Assembly: GCA_002428735.1 (NCBI GenBank)
Contig: DIXO01000050.1
Location: forward strand, 1 to 64,000
Origin: Syntrophaceae bacterium UBA6078
Lineage (GTDB): Bacteria; Desulfobacterota; Syntrophia; Syntrophales; UBA2210
Length of the DNA stretch: 64,000 bases
Direction of reading: 5' to 3'
Shown here in pieces: positions 49,729 through 61,509 of this stretch. Within the stretch, counting starts at the first letter, position 1, and each line of letters begins with the position of its first letter. The notes under the pieces are model-generated. The model was not told where the DNA came from and did no database searches. It saw only the letters and a program-made list of their open reading frames with translations. Both the position numbers and the translations under genes were made by a program.

Positions 49729-52182
49729 ATGTCCGATCGGGCCGCCCATCTCAACTCTCTGCCGGATGACCTCCATTCGGCTGCCAATGCTTTCGCCGTA
49801 GACGCGCTCATCAGGCGGCTCCGTGCCTATTACCCGGACATGAGCGGATTCACCGCCGTTTCGATGACGGGCCGCGGCCGCGATTTTTTGCATCACCTCG
49901 TGCATACCCGGATCGGCGGTCTCCTCCCCGCCGTCCTTTCCTTCAACGACTACAGATCCCACCGCATCGCCGAAGCGACAGGCCGCACGGCCGTGCCGGA
50001 GGATGAAGCCTTCCTCCACTTTCATGCCCTTCGCTGCCGTGAAGAGGGCCGCTCTCTTCCCCCAGCCGACACCCAGCGTCTGCTCTCGTTTTTGACCACG
50101 CTCGCCGAGTATTCCGTGACCATCGACGAATTGCGCGCGCTGGACCGGATCGGCCCAGAACAATTCGAACGGATCGACCGGTTCTTCGCGACGATGGAGG
50201 CCTTCCGCGCCCGTCTTGCCGCCGGGGGGCTTTTCTATCCGCCGTTCGAAGCGACACGGTTTGCCGACCTCACACCGGGCGACGGTGAATTCTTCATCGG
50301 CCTTCCCCTCATGACCCCCGGGAACGAGCGCTTTTTCAGCCGCATCCCGCAAGATCGGCTCTTTGTGGATGCGCCCCTTTTCGGCCCCAATATGCCAATG
50401 GAGCCCCCCGATTACGAGACGGCCCTGTCGCTCGTCAGACGGATCGGTATCGCCGAACGGCGCCATGACGGCGAATTGCCTGTGTTCACCGAACTTGCCG
50501 AACGGGCCGCCCTGCCGACGCTTCTCGCCCGGGAGATCGACACCTTCTTACGGAATCACGGTAGCGATAGGGAACAGCTCTTCATCGTGCCTCTGGACGA
50601 GAAACTGTCATTCTATCTCTGGGAATTCCTCTTCCGGCCCCTCGGCGGTCAAGTCAACTTTGCGCCGTGGCTTCCCTTCACCCACTTCGCGGCTGCGCAA
50701 CGGCTTCGCGAGGGAATCCGCGACGGAAAGGGACTGGCAGCCATGCGACGGGATCTCGTCTCCGAGCTTACCACCCGGTGGAACGAACTCGACGAGGCCG
50801 ATCATTCCGCGTTCGAGGGAGGGATCACGCTGTGCGACGAGTTGGATCGGCTCCGGGCGCTGATGCCGTTTACAGAAAACGAGTGGCTGCCTCTAGCCGA
50901 GTACTTCATCGCCGTAAAGAAGCTGCGACTGCGCGGCAGGCGTGACGCACCCATACAGGTTGTGGGGCTGGGCGACGCAACCGGCGTCCCCTATGCGCGC
51001 GCCGTCATTCTGCCCATGAACAGCGACATCTTCCCGCGCAGGCCCTTCAGCGGTCCCTACCTCAACCTGATCCATCTGCCGCGCATCTACCGGACGCAGT
51101 ACGAGGCGGACGATCTCGCGCTGAGGCAGTTCCTTTCCTTCGGCCGGACGGCCCACATCGCCGCCCTGTACGATCAGGCAAACGGCGATGCGCCATCAGC
51201 CCACTTCTCTTTCCTTGCCACCGAATTCGGCCAAAGAATGGTGAAGCGGCGGATGGTTCCGGCAGCGTTGCGCGGACCGGCCGGCAGCCTCGTTATCGAG
51301 AACACGGATGAACTGAAAGAGCGGCTCCGGCGGCATACATGGTCCTTCAGCTCGCTGAAGAACTTTTTCACCTGCCCCTGCCGCTTCATCTTGGAAGATA
51401 TGGAGGCCGTGAAACCTCCCTCCTGCTTTGAAGACAAAGACAGCACCAATCTCCTCATCGGAGAGTTCCTCCACCGCTTCTTTGCGGAGCTGAAAGAACA
51501 TCGCCCCGCCGTCCTACATTGGCAGGAACTGTTCGACACAAGATGGGAGAGCGACGAGGATCTGCGTATGAAACTCCCGGACCAGGCTGTGCGCAAAGCT
51601 ATCGTCCAGAGCCATCTGGCCGATATTGCCGCCTGGGAAAAGGAAACGGGCCGGCCAATTCTCTTTTCCGATGAGGTGACGGAAGCCGAACTCGAACTGA
51701 GCGCTCCCTTCGGCAGCGGCCGCTACCGACTTAAAGGGCGCATCGACCGCCTACAGCGCGATGGAGACCAAACACTCATCACCGATCTCAAATACAAAGA
51801 GAAGAAAACCTACGCTGAAAAGGATCGCCTCGTAGATCGGCTGGAGAAGACCGACGTCTTCGACGATCGTTTCCAGCTCCTAATTTATGCCTATCTCACC
51901 CTGCAGAACAAGAGGGCGACGCCCGGCCTGCTCGATGCAGCCCATCTCTTTTTGCGTCCGAGAATGCGCGGCGATTATGAGGGCCGCCTTGCCAAGGAAG
52001 ACCTGGACGCCTGTGATGCCACGATGGAGGGCATCGCCGGGCGACTTGATGCGCTGCTGGCCCTGGAACGCTTCACTCCGAACTTCCGCGCCGACGGCTG
52101 TTCATATTGCCCCTACAAGGCTCTCTGCCTCAAACCAGACCTCTATCAGACGATAGGACGACCAGGGGGCCACCCATGGTGA
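49729..52182 (+). CDS. AddB/RecB-family PD-(D/E)XK nuclease subunit
   Basis: An 817-residue protein of the AddB type. The N-terminal two thirds keep a degenerate helicase-like fold without an intact Walker A. The C-terminal nuclease has GRIDR, then ITDLKYK (the D-x-K catalytic strand). Cys residues that staple an Fe-S cluster are at FFTCPCRF and C-x2-C-x5-C (CSYCPYKALC), as in AddB. AddAB degrades and processes double-strand DNA ends for recombination or destroys foreign DNA. It overlaps the addA-like gene by seven bases. Shorter than typical AddB (about 1150 residues), so a divergent subfamily is likely. Confidence 0.82.
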   Translation: MSDRAAHLNSLPDDLHSAANAFAVDALIRRLRAYYPDMSGFTAVSMTGRGRDFLHHLVHTRIGGLLPAVLSFNDYRSHRIAEATGRTAVPEDEAFLHFHALRCREEGRSLPPADTQRLLSFLTTLAEYSVTIDELRALDRIGPEQFERIDRFFATMEAFRARLAAGGLFYPPFEATRFADLTPGDGEFFIGLPLMTPGNERFFSRIPQDRLFVDAPLFGPNMPMEPPDYETALSLVRRIGIAERRHDGELPVFTELAERAALPTLLAREIDTFLRNHGSDREQLFIVPLDEKLSFYLWEFLFRPLGGQVNFAPWLPFTHFAAAQRLREGIRDGKGLAAMRRDLVSELTTRWNELDEADHSAFEGGITLCDELDRLRALMPFTENEWLPLAEYFIAVKKLRLRGRRDAPIQVVGLGDATGVPYARAVILPMNSDIFPRRPFSGPYLNLIHLPRIYRTQYEADDLALRQFLSFGRTAHIAALYDQANGDAPSAHFSFLATEFGQRMVKRRMVPAALRGPAGSLVIENTDELKERLRRHTWSFSSLKNFFTCPCRFILEDMEAVKPPSCFEDKDSTNLLIGEFLHRFFAELKEHRPAVLHWQELFDTRWESDEDLRMKLPDQAVRKAIVQSHLADIAAWEKETGRPILFSDEVTEAELELSAPFGSGRYRLKGRIDRLQRDGDQTLITDLKYKEKKTYAEKDRLVDRLEKTDVFDDRFQLLIYAYLTLQNKRATPGLLDAAHLFLRPRMRGDYEGRLAKEDLDACDATMEGIAGRLDALLALERFTPNFRADGCSYCPYKALCLKPDLYQTIGRPGGHPW

Positions 52183-55013
52183 GGAGCCTTTTCGTCACCG
52201 CCTCGGCCGGTTCGGGGAAGACCTTCCGCCTGACCCGGGAGGTCCGCAGCCACCTCGACCGGGAGGGAGAATTCGTTGTCGCCGCCACCTTCACCCGCGC
52301 CGCGGCGGCAGAGATGGAAAAAAGGATCCTCGATGCTATCGACGAAGGGAAGGAGAGCCCCGCCGACAAGCTGCGGTTCATCATGCGGGCCGCTAGGGTC
52401 CACTTTTCCACGATCGATGCGCTCTTTCACCAGTTTCTTTCCACTGAAGCCTATGTTCCGCAGTTGGCCGACGACCACGAGAAGGCGATCATCGCCACGC
52501 TCGCCGACACGCGTTTTTTCCAGCATCCGCGCGTTCTGGCCGACATCGAAAGCATCGTGATCGCGGCCCGATTCCTCCATCTGCAGCCCGATTCCCTGAT
52601 CGCGGAGCTGGATAAGGGCAGAGAGTCACTGGAGGCATGGGACTGCCCCGAGCGTCTGCTCGATGCACTCAAGGGCGAACAGGCGCGGCTTGTCGCCGAG
52701 TACGATCAGCTGCGTGCCAAGGTGCAGGTCGTCGCGGAAGCGACGCGGGGAGCCCTGCGCAGCCAGGTGGCCACCCCCTTACTTGAACCGCTCGCCGGGG
52801 TGGACCTCAAACGGGCGCTTTTCCTCAAAGACAACCTCGCTGATGTTCGCGTAGCCGCAGCCGATCGCGCCACGCCCGCCTACGCGGCCTTGGAGGACCT
52901 CTATCCGCGGATGCGCGTTCTGATCTCCGAACACCTCATCAACACGAAACGGTTGCGAAGCGCCCTTCTCAAGCGTTTCATCGCCCTGCGTGCCGACGTC
53001 ATTGCCGAGGAGAAGGAAAAACTCGGACGGCTCTTCTTCGACGACGTCCCAAGGAAGCTCATCGCCCTCGATGGACCGGACAGCCCCGACCGACCGCTTT
53101 TTGCTGCACGCCTCTATGAAATGGGCTTCCACCGGACGGCCCATCTGCTCCTCGACGAGTTTCAGGACACGTCGCAAATCCAGTTTACCCTGCTTCGGCC
53201 TTTGATCGAAGATATCCTCGGCTCCGTGGGGAGCAATGCCGAGGGAGACCGGTCGATCTTCCTCGTGGGAGACTGGAAACAGTCGATCTACCAGTGGCGG
53301 GGGGCGGCGCCCGATATGCTCCGGGCCTCGCTCACCCCAGCCCTCGCGAGCGGACAGATTGCTGCCGAGACTCTTCCTTACAACTACCGTTCGACACCGC
53401 TTCTCATCGAATTTTTCAACCATCTGGTCGCCGACCTCTTCGCCGGAACCGACAAAGTCAACATGCAGGTGCCGCCGGAAAAGCCGAAGCACCCCTACGG
53501 CGGCATCTCCGAGGTGGCGGTTATCCCGGTCGCCTGCGGAGCGGGAGACGAGCCGGTGTACGAGCGGCTCATCGAAGCGATTGTCCAAAAAAAGGCGGAG
53601 TGCGGTCGCCCCTGGGGCGATATCGCAGTGCTGTGCCGCACCAACAGGCATATGGATAAGGCCGCGGCGGCGCTGGCCAGAGCCGGAATCCCCACCTCGG
53701 GGATCCGCGGCCGCGAGATGCTGTCACTCCGGGAGGGAACGGCGCTCTATCTTTCGCTCATCGCGCTTTTCACGGCCCACGACGGCCGCTTCATTCCCCG
53801 CGCCCTCAAGTCTTTGGGCTATGGGGAGGCCCAGGGCACGACATTGATGTCCGCCGTCGCGCAGCTCGCCGAAACTATCGGCAACGCGCCCCGGCCGCAC
53901 CGGTTCGCGGCCTTCGCCTCCGCCCTGCGCGACCTTGCGCCTCATTTCCCGCGCATCCTCATCGAAACGCTCTGGGATGAGGCGGAGCGATACTTCGACC
54001 GGCCCGATGCCGTCGATGCCGCTGCCTTCCTGCGCTACCTGCTCACCATGTCGCACCTTATCACCATACCCGAGGGAGAGCATGCTGACCGGGTGAAGCT
54101 GGCCACGATCCACGGTACCAAGGGCCTTGAATTTCCCCATGTCTTTCTCTTCTGGAAAGAGGAGCACGACAGGGCGCCCGAAATTCCGCACCCCGAAGAT
54201 GGCTGTCCGCTCAGCCTGAGCAAAGACGAACTGGCTTTTCTCGCTACCGACCCGATAGAAGGAGCTGCAGCCATTGCCGAGGCGGTAACTGTTGTGAAGG
54301 AAGAAAGGGCCGAAGAGACGGCCAATATCATCTACGTCGCCGCGACCCGCGCCGCCAAGAGTCTGACGATCCTCCTGCGGGCGGACCGGGAGGGCGCCTT
54401 GAAGGGCTACAGTGAGCGAATGTTTACAACGGCCCAGGAAACTATAGCGGACGCCGAGCGCACCGAATTCGGCTGGCGGCATGACTACGGCCTCGAAAAG
54501 CCGCGCCCCGCGGACCATGAGGATCTGATCGCGCCTGATCTGGGCGATCTCCCCGCCGTGCCAGCCGACAGCGACGAAATGGACGCGGCCCTGCGCTCCG
54601 CCGCCATCGAGGCGGGAATTGAGCGCGGTCTTCGCATCCACACGATCCTCGCCCGCCTCACATGCGATCGCCAAACGATTGCCCCTGACAGCCTCGCCGC
54701 AGAAGAGCAGGCCGTGGTCGAGCGGTTCCTGCACGAAGAGAAGGTGCGAGAGATCCTCTTCCGACCCGGGAAGGTCCTCGTCGAACAGCACATCTCCGAC
54801 ACCCGCGCCTTCGGCATCGTGGACCGGCTCATCATCGCCCCCGACCGCATCACCCTCATCGACTTCAAAACGGGTCACGTCGGCCATTTGGCTGACAAGT
54901 ATCGGCCCCAGATGCTCCGCTACCGGATGATTCTCCAAGGGCTGTTCGCAGGGCGTCCGGTCGAGTGCTATCTGCTGTTCGTGGACGAGCCGCAACGGAT
55001 TGTGATAATTTAA
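52176..55013 (+). CDS. AddA-type UvrD-family helicase-nuclease
   Basis: A 945-residue superfamily 1A helicase. Motif I is TASAGSGKTFRLT, motif II LLDEFQDTSQIQ, motif III VGDWKQSIYQWRGA, motif V TIHGTKGLEFPHVFLF and motif VI IYVAATRAA. A C-terminal PD-(D/E)XK nuclease is present (GIVDR, LIDFKTG). It works with the AddB-like partner encoded just upstream on DNA ends. The ATG at 52176 lies inside the end of that gene, so synthesis is coupled. The pair follows the AbiE genes to the right of the tRNA scar. Confidence 0.88.
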   Translation: MVRSLFVTASAGSGKTFRLTREVRSHLDREGEFVVAATFTRAAAAEMEKRILDAIDEGKESPADKLRFIMRAARVHFSTIDALFHQFLSTEAYVPQLADDHEKAIIATLADTRFFQHPRVLADIESIVIAARFLHLQPDSLIAELDKGRESLEAWDCPERLLDALKGEQARLVAEYDQLRAKVQVVAEATRGALRSQVATPLLEPLAGVDLKRALFLKDNLADVRVAAADRATPAYAALEDLYPRMRVLISEHLINTKRLRSALLKRFIALRADVIAEEKEKLGRLFFDDVPRKLIALDGPDSPDRPLFAARLYEMGFHRTAHLLLDEFQDTSQIQFTLLRPLIEDILGSVGSNAEGDRSIFLVGDWKQSIYQWRGAAPDMLRASLTPALASGQIAAETLPYNYRSTPLLIEFFNHLVADLFAGTDKVNMQVPPEKPKHPYGGISEVAVIPVACGAGDEPVYERLIEAIVQKKAECGRPWGDIAVLCRTNRHMDKAAAALARAGIPTSGIRGREMLSLREGTALYLSLIALFTAHDGRFIPRALKSLGYGEAQGTTLMSAVAQLAETIGNAPRPHRFAAFASALRDLAPHFPRILIETLWDEAERYFDRPDAVDAAAFLRYLLTMSHLITIPEGEHADRVKLATIHGTKGLEFPHVFLFWKEEHDRAPEIPHPEDGCPLSLSKDELAFLATDPIEGAAAIAEAVTVVKEERAEETANIIYVAATRAAKSLTILLRADREGALKGYSERMFTTAQETIADAERTEFGWRHDYGLEKPRPADHEDLIAPDLGDLPAVPADSDEMDAALRSAAIEAGIERGLRIHTILARLTCDRQTIAPDSLAAEEQAVVERFLHEEKVREILFRPGKVLVEQHISDTRAFGIVDRLIIAPDRITLIDFKTGHVGHLADKYRPQMLRYRMILQGLFAGRPVECYLLFVDEPQRIVII

Positions 55014-55128
55014 TAAGCTTTGGATAGGAAAAGCCGATGGCTTTCGAAAACGAGACTGACCATCAGGTTACCTTAGAAGGTCGTTTACTCCAACAAAAAC
55101 ATCATCATGCTTGCTTGTGGCAGCTTCG

Positions 55129-56868
55129 TCAAATTTTTGGACTTTCATTGAACCTGTCTTTCTGCCCGGGACCATCTAATAGGGTCACACGAAGAAACCT
55201 AAGATAACGCCTCTCCAGATTTCCTTCTTCGATATTTTCGTATTCCCTGCGGAACGAATCCCAGATTCCTGAGAGGGCTTCATGAAGGGCTTGTTGGGCT
55301 GGCGGTTCAAAATCCGCGGCCCCCTTCATGAAATCAGAGATAAAGATCACGGCGAAGTCTTGCATTCGATAGGGCGGCCCGGCGTCATTCCGGCGAACGG
55401 TGTGGAAGAAGCGCTTCACATCCGCAGGCGTAAGCGGTGCGGGAGATGACTCTTTATTTAGAATCCGGCGAATCCATCGATTGAACAGCAGAAAATGGAA
55501 CGTCATGCCAGGTGCATGTAAATGACATCTCCCGGATCGGTTCTGGGAAAGGCGTGCTAAGATGCGGTCGAGGGCCTGAACTTGACCGAGGATCTTTCTG
55601 GCATCATCAATATCCCGGACACTCCCGAAATCTCTGAATAAATCAGGCGCATTCTTTTCGGCATAGAGCCGCGGGGGAATGGCCAGAAGGCCGTCCAGCA
55701 TTTCGCCCCATGGCGTTCCCCAGAAGTCGTTTCCTTTTCCCTGCCGAACAAACCAGCTTTCCTTTCGCCAGCGGTTTGCCTCCCATTGCAGCTTCATCGC
55801 AAAGCCGTATCCCACGCGGAAGATCGTCAGCAGGGGATGACTTTGGAGCAGTACGGCTGCGGCTTCGCCGTCACTGCCGCAGAGGCGTTCCAGGGCGACG
55901 TTCAGATAGGACGCCACCCGGCGGCAGGAGGCTGCCAGATAGTCAACATTGGCAGCCTCGGCAAAAGCGCCTGCAGCGATGATCCGGTTGCACAGGCCGG
56001 CGAATTCCAGGCGGATGCGGTCCTGGAGAAGGGGATCGCCGATACGCGAAAGTGCCTCGGCAAACAGGAGGTCCTCTCCGACATGCATGAGCGGAGAGAC
56101 AGGGATAAGCGCGCCTTCCTCGGTGGAGCAGAGCCGTCCAGGAAGAAGGAGCGGCGGCTTCTCGGCGCGAAGTACCGCCGGGTCAAGGGGAGCGTATACG
56201 GCAACTGCCTCCTCGTAGGGAAGAAATCCGTGTTCGGCGAGACGGCCGTTCCTAAAGCGGTAGAGTTCCTCCTCGACCTCGGTAGGGATGAGGGCAGCGA
56301 GGCCGTAAAGAAGAGCCTGGTAGGCATGATGATCCTTACTGGCCAGGGTCCGCAGAAGCCCTTCGATGGCCTCGCGATCCTCTTCCCTGATTGGCCGGAT
56401 ATAGAACCGACCATCCAGCGTGAAATACCACCCTGAAAGATCGGCATCCTCTTCGCCGTCCCTGATGACGACTTCCGCTTTCCCGTTGATGAGCAAGGAA
56501 AACAGGGCATCACCTTGGCTGAATAGCCAAGCGGCGAACCGTGCAGGATCTGCGTCGTTCAGCCGCGAGAGCCACGACAGCACCCTGTCCGCATCAAGCC
56601 GGTCTTTTTCCCAGGTCTCTAGATCAAGAAGGTATTCCCACTGATCCTTCGAAGCGAGCCTCAGGAGGGGAAGGCAGTCGGCCTCGCCGATCCTCTTGAC
56701 GATCCAGAAGAAGTCCTCTTCCGGAAGGCGGCGAACGAAGATCTCCGGACTCTCCTCGTCCATAATGCGGTTGAGCAGAGCACTGCCGGAGAGCTTCAAG
56801 AGATCATATACCGCCGGCAGTGATGAAATGACTGTGGATTTCGATTTGAGTTGGTACAAACCTCTCAT
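55129..56868 (-). CDS. DUF6178-like protein of unknown function
   Basis: A 579-residue, largely helical soluble protein. It begins with a region (RRLPEEDFFWIVKRIG, LLRLASKDQWEYLLDLETW) that resembles DUF6178, a family mostly of deltaproteobacteria. No catalytic motif, signal peptide or membrane helix is seen. The middle of the protein contains FRNGRLAEHGFLPYEEAVAVY, again typical. The gene stands between the addA-like gene (convergent) and groEL on the same strand. Function cannot be proposed. Confidence 0.6.
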   Translation of the reverse strand: MRGLYQLKSKSTVISSLPAVYDLLKLSGSALLNRIMDEESPEIFVRRLPEEDFFWIVKRIGEADCLPLLRLASKDQWEYLLDLETWEKDRLDADRVLSWLSRLNDADPARFAAWLFSQGDALFSLLINGKAEVVIRDGEEDADLSGWYFTLDGRFYIRPIREEDREAIEGLLRTLASKDHHAYQALLYGLAALIPTEVEEELYRFRNGRLAEHGFLPYEEAVAVYAPLDPAVLRAEKPPLLLPGRLCSTEEGALIPVSPLMHVGEDLLFAEALSRIGDPLLQDRIRLEFAGLCNRIIAAGAFAEAANVDYLAASCRRVASYLNVALERLCGSDGEAAAVLLQSHPLLTIFRVGYGFAMKLQWEANRWRKESWFVRQGKGNDFWGTPWGEMLDGLLAIPPRLYAEKNAPDLFRDFGSVRDIDDARKILGQVQALDRILARLSQNRSGRCHLHAPGMTFHFLLFNRWIRRILNKESSPAPLTPADVKRFFHTVRRNDAGPPYRMQDFAVIFISDFMKGAADFEPPAQQALHEALSGIWDSFRREYENIEEGNLERRYLRFLRVTLLDGPGQKDRFNESPKI

Positions 56869-56935
56869 TGCCCGAAATAGGGAGGAGCCGCTCCCCGCCC
56901 GAGCGGATCGGAATGCGGGGAGCGGCCTCAGGGGG

Positions 56936-58561
<1,626 letters not shown>

Positions 58562-58582
58562 ATTTACCCAGTCTCCTTTCTT

Positions 58583-58873
58583 TTACGACTCGATGACACC
58601 AAGGATGTCGTCTTCTCTCATAATGAGGTGTTCCACGCCGTCCATTTTGAATTCAGTGCCAGCATACCGGTTGAAGAGAATGCGATCGCCTGCCTTCACA
58701 TCAGGAGACGTGCGGTTCCCGTCCTTATCCAACTTTCCGGGTCCAACGGCGACGACCTTGCCCTCCTGAGGTTTTTCCTTGGCGGTGTCCGGAATGATGA
58801 TTCCTCCCGCCGTCTTCTCTTCGCTCTCGGTACGGGTGACAACGATTCGATCATTGAGCGGTTTCAACTTCAT
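58583..58873 (-). CDS. groES: co-chaperonin GroES (Hsp10)
   Basis: A 96-residue GroES starting MKLKPLNDRIVV, with the mobile loop region TESEEKTAGGIIIPDTAKEK and the usual GKVVAVGPGK. It caps GroEL. AGGAGG lies seven bases before the ATG. The open frame extends much farther upstream (to 59194) but only this part is GroES. It is the first gene of the groES-groEL operon. Confidence 0.97.
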   Translation of the reverse strand: MKLKPLNDRIVVTRTESEEKTAGGIIIPDTAKEKPQEGKVVAVGPGKLDKDGNRTSPDVKAGDRILFNRYAGTEFKMDGVEHLIMREDDILGVIES

Positions 58874-59048
58874 TTTCAAACCTCCTAAAAATAGTCTCCA
58901 CAGACGCTGGAAAGGATGCGCCCGTGCTGTTGCCAATCCATTCAATCGTATAGAATCACTACGTAATTTGCTAAAATCACATCCATCGTTGCAGGGGGTC
59001 TCCCTGAGGAGACCCCCAGTTCGAAATTGGCAGTGATAGCCCGGCAAG

Positions 59049-59249
59049 TTACTTGGTTGTGGGAGTTGCCGGTTCTGCCGTGGTCGCAGGTGCTGCCGTA
59101 CTTGTTCCGCTTGCAGGCGCGGGAGCGGGAGCCTCTGCCTTTGCTGGTTCTCCCGGCTTCTGCTCCTCTGCCTTGTTGCATCCAACAACTGCAAGACTGA
59201 ACGTCAGCAGGGAAAACAAAGAAAGAATGATAGCCATTACTTTCTTCAC
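59049..59249 (-). CDS. small Ala/Pro-rich lipoprotein
   Basis: A 66-residue putative lipoprotein: signal peptide with lipobox AVVGC (Cys at about residue 24), then a low-complexity tail of Ala, Pro, Glu and Thr without a domain. Such tails often tether a lipoprotein to the membrane. GTG start; AGGAGG is nine bases upstream. It lies between the hsp20 and groES genes on the same strand, and its role, if any, in the stress cluster is unknown. Confidence 0.6.
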   Translation of the reverse strand: MKKVMAIILSLFSLLTFSLAVVGCNKAEEQKPGEPAKAEAPAPAPASGTSTAAPATTAEPATPTTK

Positions 59250-59367
59250 CGCACGTCACCTCCTTTCGAAGCTTCTCCATGTCTAAGAAGACACGGGGTG
59301 GTTATGAAAAGACTTAGAGCCAGAGGAATGTTTCATGGTAATCTCTGAGGCAGGATGGATTCTGTAA

Positions 59368-59868
59368 CTATGCTGCTTTGATTTCAACTTTCGTAACTTT
59401 GCGCTTGTTTTCTTCCGACCACGGAATGGTAACCGTGATGATGCCATTCCTGTAAACGGCATCGACCTTGTCGTGGTCCAGACCTTCGGGCAGTACGATG
59501 ACCCTAGAAAACTTGCCGTAATCTGTTTCCCGAATCCAATAGTCTTGGGTCTTGCTTTCGGTTTCTTTTTTCTTTTCCCCGCGAACGGTCAAAGAACCAT
59601 CGGCAACGCTCACTTCGACATCCTTCATGTCAATTCCCGGGATCTCCGCCTTGATTTTGACCCCTTTTTCATTCTCAAGGATATCGACGGGAGGTGCAAA
59701 ATAATCCAATTCTTCCGGTCTACTAAGAGACGGCCGATCGAAATCCCGGAAAAAATCTTCGAACATTCGGTTCATTTCCCGACGCAGGGCCAAGAATGGG
59801 CTTCCCTCTACCCGTCGCAGGGGCATCTCGCTCCTCCGCCATGCGGTGGGCAACAGGTTTCTAATCAT
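59368..59868 (-). CDS. small heat-shock protein Hsp20
   Basis: A 166-residue alpha-crystallin family chaperone. The alpha-crystallin domain (about residues 50-155) is visible from PPVDILENEKGVKIKAEIPG through the segment ending VDAVYRNGIITVTIPW. The C-terminus carries a short V-x-I motif (KVEIK) that could mediate oligomers. It binds unfolding proteins without ATP. Located in the minus-strand stress cluster between the dnaJ and small lipoprotein genes. Confidence 0.93.
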   Translation of the reverse strand: MIRNLLPTAWRRSEMPLRRVEGSPFLALRREMNRMFEDFFRDFDRPSLSRPEELDYFAPPVDILENEKGVKIKAEIPGIDMKDVEVSVADGSLTVRGEKKKETESKTQDYWIRETDYGKFSRVIVLPEGLDHDKVDAVYRNGIITVTIPWSEENKRKVTKVEIKAA

Positions 59869-59971
59869 ATGCTTTTCCTCCTTTCCCTTTCGGAATATTT
59901 GTTTGCAACACTATGATAGTGTTAAGTTTAATGCCTTTTTTGAGCGTAAAATAATCACAGATTCGGCCTTG

Positions 59972-61045
59972 TCAAGACCCCCTTTTTTCGTTTTCCAACC
60001 TCTCAAATTCCTTAAGCAGTTCCTCCTGTCGCCTCGTCAGGTTCGTCGGCACAGTTACCACGGTTTCGATCACCTGATCGCCGTAACCGTCTCCATGCAG
60101 GCTCGCAGTTCCCTTGCCTCGGAGGCGGAAGCGGCTTCCCGACTGTGTTCCCGGAGGGATCTTCAAAGACTCCCTACCTCGCAGGGTCGGCACCTCCACG
60201 ACGCCTCCCAGGGCTGCCTGGACGAAGGTGATGAGAACGCAGCAGTGGATATCGTTCCCGTTTCTTTCAAACAGATCGTTCGGCTCCACGGTGATGAAGA
60301 CGTAGAGATCGCCGCTGGGGCCACCGGATACTCCTTCCTCTCCTTCCCCACTAACTCTGAGTTTGGAACCCGTTTCCACGCCCGCCGGTATCTTGAGCTG
60401 GACGGTCTTGCTCGATCGGACTTTCCCCCGACCGGAACATTTCCGACAGAGACTCGCGATTACGCTGCCCAGACCGTGACACTGGGGACAGGTCGAACGG
60501 ATGCTGAAGAAGCCCCTGGACTGGGTCACCTGACCGCGCCCCCCGCAAAGATCGCAGAGCTGCGGCGAAGTTCCCGGTGCGCAACGGGAACCGCCGCAGG
60601 TAGGGCAGCGAATGGACTTTTCAATTCTGATTTCGGTCGTTGTGCCAAGCGCGGCATCCAGGAAGGGAACGCGCAGGTCATACCGCAGGTCCGCCCCCGC
60701 CCTGACGCTTGATCGGGCGCGGGTTCGCCCCGCACGGCCGCCGAAGAAGTCCCCGAAGATGTCTCCGAAACTGGCAAAGATGTCTTCGAAGTCGGTGAAA
60801 CCCCGGTAGCCTGCCCCGTTCAGTCCGGCATGACCGTACCGGTCGTAGATGGCCCGCTTCTCCTGATCGCTCAGGACCTCGTACGCCTCGGCCGCCTCCT
60901 TGAACCGCTCCTCCGCCTCCTTGTCCCCCGGATTCCGGTCGGGGTGGCACTGCATGGCGAGCCGTCGATAGCTCTTTTTTATTTCCTCAGTCGAGGCGTT
61001 TTTCTCTACGCCCAGGATCTCATAATAGTCACGCCTTGCGATCAT
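59972..61045 (-). CDS. dnaJ: DnaJ co-chaperone
   Basis: A 357-residue type I DnaJ. J domain with HPD (residues about 34-36 in MQCHPDRNPGD), a Gly/Phe-rich region, a Cys-rich region with four CxxC units (CPTCGG, CDLCGG, CPQCHG, CRKCSG; the first lacks the standard following Gly pattern), and the C-terminal substrate domains. It activates DnaK. It is not beside dnaK (20-22 kb) and may be a second copy. It overlaps the upstream helical gene by one base (TGATG). Confidence 0.94.
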   Translation of the reverse strand: MIARRDYYEILGVEKNASTEEIKKSYRRLAMQCHPDRNPGDKEAEERFKEAAEAYEVLSDQEKRAIYDRYGHAGLNGAGYRGFTDFEDIFASFGDIFGDFFGGRAGRTRARSSVRAGADLRYDLRVPFLDAALGTTTEIRIEKSIRCPTCGGSRCAPGTSPQLCDLCGGRGQVTQSRGFFSIRSTCPQCHGLGSVIASLCRKCSGRGKVRSSKTVQLKIPAGVETGSKLRVSGEGEEGVSGGPSGDLYVFITVEPNDLFERNGNDIHCCVLITFVQAALGGVVEVPTLRGRESLKIPPGTQSGSRFRLRGKGTASLHGDGYGDQVIETVVTVPTNLTRRQEELLKEFERLENEKRGS

Positions 61046-61476
61046 CAGACTTGAACGTTTCCTCCCGCGATGATTTTATTGATCTTCTCCAGCATGTTTC
61101 CATCCCCGCCCTTTTCGAAGGCATACCGGGCAAAAAGGTATTTTTTCAAGGCAAAGGCCCGTCTGCCGATCCGATTCCACTCCTCTGTGGAGGGCGCAGT
61201 CCCAAGCGCTTTGGCGGCCTGTTCGTAAAGCATCGCGTCTCCTAAAGAAATTGATTCTGCCATGATCTCCCTTAACCCTGGGCCATGTTTCGCCTTCTGG
61301 TAGAATTCAAGGGCGTCAAAAAAACGACTTGCCTTTCTGTATCTGTCACCATAAGAGATAAGTACGTCATGTGAAATGTTTCCCTTATAAAGGAGCTTTT
61401 GTTTTTCCTGGTAATCGGGTAATATGTTTTTCGTTGAGCCTTTTACAAGGCGATCCAAAAAATTTTTCCACCACAC
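61045..61476 (-). CDS. helical, TPR-like protein next to dnaJ
   Basis: A 143-residue protein of alpha-helical, repeat-like character (YRKASRFFDALEFYQKA, then LGDAMLYEQAAKALG and LKKYLFARYAFEKG) that suggests two or three tetratricopeptide-like helix pairs. No further domain is recognised. Its stop overlaps the dnaJ start by one base, so the product is made together with DnaJ and may bind it or its clients. Function unknown. Confidence 0.6.
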   Translation of the reverse strand: MWWKNFLDRLVKGSTKNILPDYQEKQKLLYKGNISHDVLISYGDRYRKASRFFDALEFYQKAKHGPGLREIMAESISLGDAMLYEQAAKALGTAPSTEEWNRIGRRAFALKKYLFARYAFEKGGDGNMLEKINKIIAGGNVQV

Positions 61477-61509
61477 TTTTTTGCTCCGAAGATTAAATAT
61501 AAAAATCGC

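Noticed and set aside
58874..59048. CIRCE element (HrcA operator) or sigma-32 promoter before groES.
   Set aside because: No TTAGCACTC-type inverted repeat and no convincing heat-shock promoter could be seen in this gap.
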